Source: Bacteriovoracaceae bacterium UBA4573 (GTDB lineage Bacteria; Bdellovibrionota; UBA1018; UBA923). From it: 14,511 nucleotides of DNA. A program made the translations under genes and the position numbers. The number at the start of each line of letters is the position of its first letter. Positions within the stretch are counted from its first letter, which is position 1. This document shows positions 1-5,755 of this stretch, one piece after another. The stretch covers positions 1 to 14,511 of the forward strand of contig DGKJ01000011.1 in NCBI GenBank assembly GCA_002387735.1, in the 5' to 3' direction. The notes under the pieces were generated by a model. It saw nothing but the letters and a program-made list of their open reading frames with translations, did not search any database and was not told where the DNA came from.

Positions 1-507
1 AACTGCAGGAGGGCGAACCACTGTGATATTGTACTTTCCCGCAGAATGCCGACGCAATCGCTCTTCGCCTTCGCGTTTACTCGTACCGTAATCAGATATG
101 GGACTATCCGAATCTGATTCTGTGCGTGGCGTATCAGTCGAAACAGGTCCGCCGGCGGCAAGACTGGAAACATAAATAAATCGCTCGAGAGAATCGTTTT
201 GTCGCGCGGCGATTGCTAAGTTTTCGGTGCCCTGGGCATTGTGAGCGAAGTATTCGGCGGTAGTTTTGGCTGCAACGCAACCGGCCAAATGGAAAATATA
301 ACTCACTCCGTCTACAGCCCGTTTCAGTGATTCGACGTCGGACAAATCACCCAACGCCAAATCATATTCGACTCCAACGAGATTTTCTTTAGAACTGGTC
401 GCCCGCATCAATGCTCGCGGGCGAATTCCCTGAGCAGACAGGGCTCGAATGACGCTACTCCCAATAAAGCCGCTTGCGCCAGTTACCAGTGCAGTTTTTA
501 AAGCCAT
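1..507 (-). CDS. NAD(P)-dependent epimerase/dehydratase, extended SDR family (partial, C-terminus off the edge)
   Basis: The gene reads leftward from an ATG at 507-505 and is still open at base 1, so only the first 169 residues are present. Residues 5-14 read ALVTGASGFI, the glycine-rich dinucleotide-binding turn (TGxxGFIG) of extended short-chain dehydrogenases. Further on come a GD-LSD segment, the FHLAG strand, a YVSS strand and YGTSK, which is the YxxxK catalytic pair with an upstream serine. These mark a Rossmann-fold enzyme of the NAD-dependent epimerase/dehydratase type, which usually acts on nucleotide sugars or on dihydroflavonol-like or steroid-like alcohols. The substrate cannot be told because the substrate-binding C-terminal half is missing. 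The ATG directly abuts the conserved first beta strand, so the start is well placed even though no Shine-Dalgarno sequence precedes it. It diverges from the hydrolase gene at 665. Confidence 0.9.
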   Translation of the reverse strand, partial: MALKTALVTGASGFIGSSVIRALSAQGIRPRALMRATSSKENLVGVEYDLALGDLSDVESLKRAVDGVSYIFHLAGCVAAKTTAEYFAHNAQGTENLAIAARQNDSLERFIYVSSLAAGGPVSTDTPRTESDSDSPISDYGTSKREGEERLRRHSAGKYNITVVRPPAV

Positions 508-513
508 TTTGGT

Positions 514-542
514 GTTTTATGTAACCCAGGCACAAAGGTCAA
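514..542 (-). promoter_or_regulatory. Candidate sigma-70-type promoter of the SDR gene
   Basis: On the minus strand, TTGACC (542-537) is followed after exactly 17 nt by TAAAAC (519-514). These match the -35 and -10 consensus at 5/6 and 4/6. The start point expected about 7 nt downstream falls at or next to the ATG at 507. The mRNA would then be leaderless or nearly so, in keeping with the missing ribosome binding site. The call rests on motif match and spacing only. Confidence 0.45.
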
Positions 543-664
543 TCGCATTACCGCCCACTTTGCCCCCGGAGTAACTCATGGCGCAAAAAACTAGCTTTTA
601 AATTATTTTGAAAACCAACTTCTCCGCCCTTTCCAGTTTGGAAGAAATCACTCATAAATTCAGT

Positions 665-1492
665 ATGGTCATACGCTCTTACGAAACCCCACTGGGCTCA
701 CCTCGTGTACATCCGCCCAAAGCCATTCGCGGTACCGCGCTTACCATTCTTGGGTGCGGAGCTTCGTCGGGTGTACCGTTGCTCGCGTGTAAATGTCCCG
801 TCTGCACTTCGAAGAACAAAAAAAATAAAAGGCTGCGAGCCTCAGTCTCTATTCAGGCGGGAAAACGCACATTCTTAATAGACACCTCACCCGATTTTCG
901 CCAACAGGCACATCAAAACGGGCTTCATTGGATAGATGCCGTGTTGTTCACTCATCCTCACGCCGATCATATTCATGGCTTGGACGACCTTCGCGGGTTT
1001 AACTTTCTAATGGCCAAAAGCATTGACTGTTACGGCAACTCCTGGACGATCGGCACCCTTCATAGTCGTTTCGACTACATCTTTAAGAAGACTCAAGTCG
1101 GCGGGGGCAAACCTCAACTCAATTTACACATCATCGATAAACCGCTTAAAATTCAAGGCGTTCGGGTTATTCCGCTTGAACTCATTCACGGTCGCATGCC
1201 GGTCCTAGGATACCGTATCAATAATGTCGCCTATGTTACCGATCTAACCTACCTGCCAGATTCGACCTTTCGACAACTTAGGGGGCTCGATGTCTTGGTA
1301 CTCGACTGTCTGCGCCCAGAGCCCCATCCCACGCATCTTCATGTTGACAGCGCCCTACGACTCGCGACACGTATTGGAGCCAAACGAACTTTTTTCACCC
1401 ATATGGGACACGAACTCGAGTACCAGAAGTTTTCGCGTTCGCTCCCTAAAAACATGTTTCCCGCTTTCGACGGCTTGGTTATAAAAGCCTGA
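665..1492 (+). CDS. PhnP-like metallo-beta-lactamase-fold hydrolase
   Basis: This is a predicted cytoplasmic metal-dependent hydrolase of 275 residues. It opens its fold with TILGCGASSGVP (27-38), typical of the PhnP/cyclic-phosphodiesterase branch of the metallo-beta-lactamase superfamily. Right after this comes CxCxxC (C42, C44, C47), part of the extra structural zinc site known in PhnP. The catalytic signature THPHADH is at 96-102. Other probable metal ligands are H175, D193 (YVTDLTY) and the C-terminal THMGHELEY stretch (H246, H249). PhnP opens phosphoribosyl cyclic phosphate in phosphonate breakdown, but no phn genes are visible here, so the real substrate is open. An in-frame TTG at 608 would add 19 residues. 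I prefer ATG 665 because the TTG has no ribosome binding site and the extension matches nothing in the fold. A good site is missing at 665 too, so the start is uncertain. It lies 31 nt before ald and is probably cotranscribed. Confidence 0.85.
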   Translation: MVIRSYETPLGSPRVHPPKAIRGTALTILGCGASSGVPLLACKCPVCTSKNKKNKRLRASVSIQAGKRTFLIDTSPDFRQQAHQNGLHWIDAVLFTHPHADHIHGLDDLRGFNFLMAKSIDCYGNSWTIGTLHSRFDYIFKKTQVGGGKPQLNLHIIDKPLKIQGVRVIPLELIHGRMPVLGYRINNVAYVTDLTYLPDSTFRQLRGLDVLVLDCLRPEPHPTHLHVDSALRLATRIGAKRTFFTHMGHELEYQKFSRSLPKNMFPAFDGLVIKA

Positions 1493-1510
1493 CGAAAAAC
1501 AGGAATTACC

Positions 1511-1516
1511 AGGAGG
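1511..1516 (+). promoter_or_regulatory. Consensus ribosome binding site of ald
   Basis: AGGAGG lies 7 nt before the ATG at 1524. It is a full-length Shine-Dalgarno sequence at optimal spacing. It fixes the start of alanine dehydrogenase and suggests high translation relative to its weakly signalled neighbours. Confidence 0.85.
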
Positions 1517-1523
1517 CAACTCA

Positions 1524-2630
1524 ATGATTGTCGGCGTACCAAAAGAGATTAAAAATAATGAAAACCGCGTAGGTCTAGTGCCTTCCGGTGTGAAAGCACT
1601 TAAAAGTCACGGACACACTGTTCTGGTACAGAGCTCGGCGGGTCAGGGAATCGGCATCACTGACGACGACTACGCAAAAGCAGGTGCGACGATCGTAGAA
1701 ACTCCTAAAGAAGTTTTTGCAAAAGCCGAGATGATCATCAAAGTTAAGGAACCCCTCCCCGAAGAGTACAACTTGCTTCGTGAAAATCAGATCCTTTATA
1801 CTTATCTTCACTTGGCTCCCGCGCCCCAACTCACCAAAGCTCTTATGGAGCGAAAAGTTATTTCAATCGCGTACGAAACCATTCAACCAGAAGACGGTTC
1901 GCTGCCTTTATTAACTCCGATGAGTGAAGTGGCGGGTCGTATGTCCACTCAGATTGGCGCACATCTTCTTGAAAAAGCTAACGGCGGAAAAGGAATTTTA
2001 CTCGGTGGTGTTCCAGGTGTGCCTCGTGGGCGCGTTACAATTTTAGGCGGTGGCGTATCTGGCATCAATGCAGCAAAGATTGCTGCCGGCATGGGAGCGC
2101 AAGTTTCCATTTTAGATGTGAACGCTAAACGTCTCGAATACCTAGATTTTATTTTTGGTGGAGCTGTTGAAACGCTCTTTTCGAACGCCGACAATATTGA
2201 ACGTTCCGTAAAAGAAGCAGATCTCGTCATTGGAGCAGTTTTAATCGCAGGTGCCAAGGCTCCTAAACTTGTTGGGAAAGACCTTATTTCGGAAATGCAG
2301 CCTGGCTCTGTTGTTGTAGATATTGCAGTAGACCAGGGTGGTTGCATTGAAACCTGCAAGCCTACGAGTCACGACAATCCGACCTATACGATCGACGGCG
2401 TAATTCACTACGCCGTTCCGAACATGCCTGGCGCGGTGGCTCGCACTTCAACGTATGCTCTCACCAACGTTACTTTGAAATACGCCCTCATGCTTGCCGA
2501 TATGGGCTTTAAAGACGCAGTTTCGAAAGACGCCGCTCTTTATAAGGGCATTAACGTGTACAACGGCAAAGTGGCCTATCTTCAAGTAGCGAAAGATTTA
2601 GGACTTCCTTACGAGGCCGTTAAGCTCTAA
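1524..2630 (+). CDS. ald: Alanine dehydrogenase
   Basis: This enzyme catalyses NAD-dependent reversible oxidative deamination of L-alanine to pyruvate and ammonia. It links amino-acid carbon to central metabolism in the cytoplasm, usually as a hexamer. At 368 residues it is the normal family length and looks intact. The N-terminal substrate domain starts MIVGVPKEIK with R15 in NRVGL. The pyruvate-site lysine is K75 (VKEP) and the catalytic histidine is H96 (YLHLA). The NAD domain carries ILGGGVSG (173-180), an acidic D198 at the end of the second strand to hold the ribose, and the catalytic D270 in VDIAVDQGG. All positions match those known for bacterial Ald almost residue for residue. The family also includes the transhydrogenase alpha subunit, but the length and active-site set favour Ald. 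The gene sits between the hydrolase and fliL on the same strand. In a predator or amino-acid scavenger it would help use prey-derived alanine (inference). Confidence 0.97.
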   Translation: MIVGVPKEIKNNENRVGLVPSGVKALKSHGHTVLVQSSAGQGIGITDDDYAKAGATIVETPKEVFAKAEMIIKVKEPLPEEYNLLRENQILYTYLHLAPAPQLTKALMERKVISIAYETIQPEDGSLPLLTPMSEVAGRMSTQIGAHLLEKANGGKGILLGGVPGVPRGRVTILGGGVSGINAAKIAAGMGAQVSILDVNAKRLEYLDFIFGGAVETLFSNADNIERSVKEADLVIGAVLIAGAKAPKLVGKDLISEMQPGSVVVDIAVDQGGCIETCKPTSHDNPTYTIDGVIHYAVPNMPGAVARTSTYALTNVTLKYALMLADMGFKDAVSKDAALYKGINVYNGKVAYLQVAKDLGLPYEAVKL

Positions 2631-2631
2631 A

Positions 2632-2652
2632 CTAGAGAACGAGGTTCTCTAG
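2632..2652. repeat. Perfect 9-bp inverted repeat in the ald-fliL gap
   Basis: The arms CTAGAGAAC (2632-2640) and GTTCTCTAG (2644-2652) are perfectly complementary and are separated by GAG. The structure begins 2 nt after the ald stop and ends 4 nt before the fliL ATG. In RNA it would be a hairpin with a 3-nt loop that overlaps the only purine-rich stretch (GAGG, 2641-2644) upstream of fliL. It has no U-tract, so it is not a simple intrinsic terminator. It could be a translation-attenuating hairpin, an mRNA-processing or stability element, or a protein operator. A partly overlapping shorter dyad, GTTCT-CT-AGAAC (2644-2655), is also present. Confidence 0.7.
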
Positions 2653-2656
2653 AACA

Positions 2657-3187
2657 ATGGCAGAAGAAAAAGCTGGCGAAGGCGGTGGTGAAGAAGCCGC
2701 CGCTGCGCCCAAAAAACCCCTCGATAAGAATTTAATTTTTCTTATTGTGAACGTTGTTTTTACGCTCGCGGCGTTGGGTACGCTTGTTTACACGAAATTA
2801 CTTTTTAAAAGACCCGTTATTACTGAAGAATCCGAGCTCCAGAAAAAACTAGAAGAATCACATAGGCCGTTGGTTCCAGAACAAAAACCGACTGTGGATT
2901 TCGAACAATTAATGGTCAATATCGCTATGACTTCTGGCAAGGCTCATTATGCCACGATCGCGTGGGCTGTTGAGTGCCGTGACGACGAAGTAAAACGCAT
3001 GGTCGAAGAAAAGAAAGACTTGTTTGTCGATCGCGTAATTTCAACGTTGGGTAAGCGGCAGATCACTGAACTTAACACCATTCAGGGTAAGTTATTGTTA
3101 AAAACAGAGCTTATGGGAAAGTTCAACGAACTTACCAAGCCCGCCGGAATCACGGACATCTATTTTAATACGTTTATTCTACAATAG
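2657..3187 (+). CDS. fliL: FliL-family flagellar basal-body-associated protein
   Basis: This 176-residue inner-membrane protein has the FliL layout: a short acidic, alanine-rich cytoplasmic tail (1-22), one membrane segment at about 26-48, a charged linker, and a periplasmic domain from about 85 to the end. The C-terminus YFNTFILQ matches the characteristic FliL ending (VYFxxFxxQ). FliL proteins ring the stator units of the flagellar motor and support torque or stator stability. No other flagellar gene is in the window, so this may be a FliL paralogue rather than the copy in a main flagellar cluster. The ribosome binding site is poor: GAGG is 12 nt upstream and buried in an inverted repeat. 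The last 14 nt overlap the 3' end of the convergent gene at 3174. FliL-like is secure; the exact motor role is inference. Confidence 0.85.
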   Translation: MAEEKAGEGGGEEAAAAPKKPLDKNLIFLIVNVVFTLAALGTLVYTKLLFKRPVITEESELQKKLEESHRPLVPEQKPTVDFEQLMVNIAMTSGKAHYATIAWAVECRDDEVKRMVEEKKDLFVDRVISTLGKRQITELNTIQGKLLLKTELMGKFNELTKPAGITDIYFNTFILQ

Positions 3188-4088
3188 AAGGCATTGCATC
3201 CCACGGAGAACTGCCGGGGACTTCTAGCTTAGCTGTTTCGGGATTTAGAAATTCCTTGCACACATTGCCGTTGATTTGGCTGATCCAGTGCACGGGGTGA
3301 AATTTAAAATGTTCGCTCATCAACTTTGTCAAATTTCCTAGCTCATCAACAAGCTCTTTGCGCGTCAGCAAAATCAATTTCATTGGCAAACGGCTCTCGG
3401 ACACTTTGCCAGCGGCACGTGGCGCAAAAAGGGTAAATGCACCACCCGTAAAAGCAGCGGGCGCGATTGCCCAAGCAGGTAAATCGCCGATCAAAGCGGC
3501 CGCGCCGGTTAATAGGACCGCGGCACTCGTTCGAAACATGGCGCTTTCGCTACCTGCGTCTCTTCGCATTACGAATCGAGATTCGTCGAGTTCTCGATTT
3601 AGTTTATGCGATTGCAGTAAAAGTGTTTGAAGCGTCACCTTTATATCAACTAGTTCTCGGAGCGTAATTCGAGGAATTTCTTTATCGGCCGGTAGCGGAA
3701 GCGAGACCGGACCACCATTTTTGAATCGAACATATTCGTAAACTGGCTCTAATCGCCTACGTTGCTGAACGAACTTTTCAAGTAATTCACTTTCTACAGC
3801 TTCAACGTTTAACGCTCTAAGTCGATCATAAAGTTCCGTCAGTTGGCGAGTCTCTTCGGATAACAACGCCCGCACACTTTCGCGCATCGCCATTCGATCG
3901 GCTTCCTCGTCGCGCACTGGCTCTTTCGAATTTCCTTTAGCTTGTAGCTTTAAATAGAGCCCGTCGCTGTACCGAGTGGCGTCTTGAACGGCTTCAAGCC
4001 GGTGGTCCACCGGCCCAGCTAGCCCCAAAATAGGGACTAACGACAAAATACCAATTGTGCTGAACTGACCCACCAACCGCAAAAACAT
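3174..4088 (-). CDS. Unrecognised secreted or membrane protein with alanine-rich hydrophobic segment
   Basis: I do not recognise a family. The 304 residues start with a hydrophobic stretch (about 5-25) that looks like a signal peptide or anchor (AGLAGP region). A long charged, helix-prone part rich in Glu, Arg and Leu follows (about 27-175), with heptad-like leucine spacing that may form coiled coil. A second hydrophobic stretch rich in Ala and Gly spans about 186-222 and contains possible membrane-inserting or hairpin segments. The final 80 residues are mixed, with one cysteine at 277. No metal, nucleotide or protease motif is evident. The ATG at 4088 has no Shine-Dalgarno sequence (the upstream bases are C-rich), but it sits right before the hydrophobic N-terminus, which supports it. 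The 3' end overlaps fliL by 14 nt tail to tail. It probably works in the envelope; nothing more specific can be said. Confidence 0.75.
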   Translation of the reverse strand: MFLRLVGQFSTIGILSLVPILGLAGPVDHRLEAVQDATRYSDGLYLKLQAKGNSKEPVRDEEADRMAMRESVRALLSEETRQLTELYDRLRALNVEAVESELLEKFVQQRRRLEPVYEYVRFKNGGPVSLPLPADKEIPRITLRELVDIKVTLQTLLLQSHKLNRELDESRFVMRRDAGSESAMFRTSAAVLLTGAAALIGDLPAWAIAPAAFTGGAFTLFAPRAAGKVSESRLPMKLILLTRKELVDELGNLTKLMSEHFKFHPVHWISQINGNVCKEFLNPETAKLEVPGSSPWDAMPSIVE

Positions 4089-4154
4089 TGGGTGGGGGTA
4101 TCACGATAAAATAATTTTAGTCAACTATGGATTAACAAACCCATTAACAGCCGA

Positions 4155-5690
4155 TTAAAATGTGATTCCGGCCTGCACCCTCGAGGCAAACATCATACTC
4201 GTGTTCAACCGGGAGTTATTAGCAAAGTTCGAAAACTCGTAATAAGAGCCGGGGAAGAAAAACCCAATATCCCAGCTTACGACGAAATTCTCGTCCCAAC
4301 GAAAGGAGGTTCCAATGTCCGCTTCCCACCCTAGGAACTCCGATTGGTTGCCATTAGAGGCGTAAAAACGACGCTTGTGGTAAGAATATAGCCTTCGGCC
4401 AGCCTCAGCCACTTCGTCTGCGAACCCTACGATTACCCCCCCCTTTAGGGACCACTTATCGAGCTTGAGCTCCGGCAACAACGCCAGGTAATTGGCATTC
4501 ACAATTTGGTTGTCATAGGGCGAATTGAGGCTCGCGTTAGCAACAGTGTCGGGGTTGTTTTGGGCCAGACCATGAAGATTGTAGTTAAACATGATCAAAC
4601 CAAGATCGTAGTTTTTGTTCAGGTAAACCGCGCGAAAACGTTCATCCCCAGCGCCCGTCGGTGGCTGACCGGGCACGTGACCCAGTCGAAATTTGATATC
4701 CCAAACGTCCGAATTATAACCCGACTCTAAAATCAAAGCGTAGGTTTTATACTGATACTCGATCGCCGAAGATTGATCGACCGCGCCAATGTCGCCCGTA
4801 AAGAGCGGAAATTCCGCACCAAACGAAAACCGGCTCCATTTTTTTCGAGCAAAAAAGTCGAAGGTATTAAAATTTATCCGATTCGAACCCGTATTGGCCC
4901 GGTTGAAATAAACGGTATTTTGCGCAGTATTGCCCGTTCGCTTCGTCCACATGACGCCGAATTCAAAATCTTCTTCAGTGTTGTCGTATTTTACGGCCAA
5001 ATTGTAATCGGTAACATCATCGTTACCTTGCAGCGTAGCGCCGGTCGAAGTGCTAGCGCCAGCAACGTTGTTGCCAACCGCTACTTTTGACAGAGCTGGT
5101 TGGACTAAAAAATTGCCAAATTTGGCAGTCAATCGAACCATATCGCCGGTGTTTTGATAACGTTCAAAGAGGTCGTCCCCAGAATCCCAGACCGCTCCCA
5201 GGCCCCAATGAATGGGTGCTCGACCAAGTTCAATTGTTCCAAAATCGGTGATTAAATTAGCCCAAAAACGTTGAGCTCCGATCGTAAAATTATCTTTCTG
5301 TGCGCCCGTAAAATTATAACGTTCATCGCCGCTGCTCGGATACCCGCGTCCGAAGAAGCCATATATGGGGCTTCCAACGTGCCATTCGCTTTTAAGCTGT
5401 ATATTGTCGTTCACTATCAATTTTGGATTCAGCTTCATAAACGCCGAATACCAAATCGCGTTCTTCTCACCGGCCCCGGCCACATAGGGACTGCCGTTGT
5501 CGTACGTGGGATCGTTGTCGTAGCCTGGGCGCCCGCGATCGAGCTGATAATTGTTCAACCAATGATTGTCGAACCAAAACTGGCCGCCCCAATCCATTTG
5601 AATCGCATTCGCGTCGTCAAACATGCACACGAGCAATGTTGTAGCCAACATCGGTGCGGCAAAAAAACGCGTAAGCTTACGGATTTGCAT
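4155..5690 (-). CDS. Outer-membrane beta-barrel (porin-like) protein
   Basis: The 511 residues begin with a classical signal peptide: basic MQIRK, a hydrophobic core, and a probable cleavage after ANA at residue 29. The mature part is rich in aromatic residues, Asn, Asp and Gly, with alternating hydrophobic/polar stretches typical of transmembrane beta strands (for example the WGGQFWFDNHWLNN region at the start, and repeated FxFGxxF-like and YxLxxxY patterns). The last residue is phenylalanine (QAGITF), the usual signal for insertion by the BAM complex. It has one signal-peptide cysteine and no lipobox. Such barrels act as channels, transporters or surface structures; I cannot assign a substrate. 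The ribosome binding site GAGGG lies about 7 nt upstream of the ATG and supports the start. It diverges from the PBP gene with only 58 nt between the two preferred start codons. Confidence 0.88.
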   Translation of the reverse strand: MQIRKLTRFFAAPMLATTLLVCMFDDANAIQMDWGGQFWFDNHWLNNYQLDRGRPGYDNDPTYDNGSPYVAGAGEKNAIWYSAFMKLNPKLIVNDNIQLKSEWHVGSPIYGFFGRGYPSSGDERYNFTGAQKDNFTIGAQRFWANLITDFGTIELGRAPIHWGLGAVWDSGDDLFERYQNTGDMVRLTAKFGNFLVQPALSKVAVGNNVAGASTSTGATLQGNDDVTDYNLAVKYDNTEEDFEFGVMWTKRTGNTAQNTVYFNRANTGSNRINFNTFDFFARKKWSRFSFGAEFPLFTGDIGAVDQSSAIEYQYKTYALILESGYNSDVWDIKFRLGHVPGQPPTGAGDERFRAVYLNKNYDLGLIMFNYNLHGLAQNNPDTVANASLNSPYDNQIVNANYLALLPELKLDKWSLKGGVIVGFADEVAEAGRRLYSYHKRRFYASNGNQSEFLGWEADIGTSFRWDENFVVSWDIGFFFPGSYYEFSNFANNSRLNTSMMFASRVQAGITF

Positions 5691-5726
5691 AAATTTCCCT
5701 CGTTATTTTGAACATTGTGGGTTTTA

Positions 5727-5755
5727 GATATAGATGGAGAGAAACCACATGTCTA
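5727..5755 (-). promoter_or_regulatory. Candidate sigma-70-type promoter of the outer-membrane protein gene
   Basis: On the minus strand, TAGACA (5755-5750, 5/6 match to the -35 consensus) and TATATC (5732-5727) are separated by exactly 17 nt. The predicted start near 5720 gives a leader of about 30 nt before the ATG at 5690. The -35 box lies across the start codon of the divergent PBP gene, so transcription of the two genes may interfere. Motif-based only. Confidence 0.45.
5736..5741 (+). promoter_or_regulatory. Ribosome binding site that decides the PBP start
   Basis: GGAGAG lies 7 nt before the ATG at 5749. The in-frame ATG at 5734 overlaps this site and has no site of its own, so 5749 is the better start and removes five residues (MERNH). 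Confidence 0.65.

Noticed and set aside
1949..2359. 136-residue minus-strand open frame inside ald
   Set aside because: ald has all catalytic residues in the plus frame; the antisense product is low complexity in Pro, Ser and Ala and has no recognisable feature.
3195..3217. Possible hairpin (CCC-A-CGG with CCGGGG) near the fliL/unknown-gene overlap
   Set aside because: It has a bulged stem and no following T-tract on either strand, and lies within coding sequence.
4089..4154. Minus-strand TTGACT as a promoter for the unknown gene at 4088
   Set aside because: No acceptable -10 box is found at 16-18 nt; the region also has direct GTTAAT repeats and is simply AT-rich.
5271..5711. 146-residue plus-strand open frame opposite the outer-membrane protein gene
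   Set aside because: It is a shadow of a well-supported barrel gene with signal peptide and C-terminal Phe; its translation has no domain, and two more such frames (4506-4730, 4773-5090) occur in the same gene.
5708..5734. TTGAAC...TATAGA as a plus-strand promoter for the PBP gene
   Set aside because: The spacer is only 15 nt and the start point would fall within the ribosome binding site, so no useful leader would remain.
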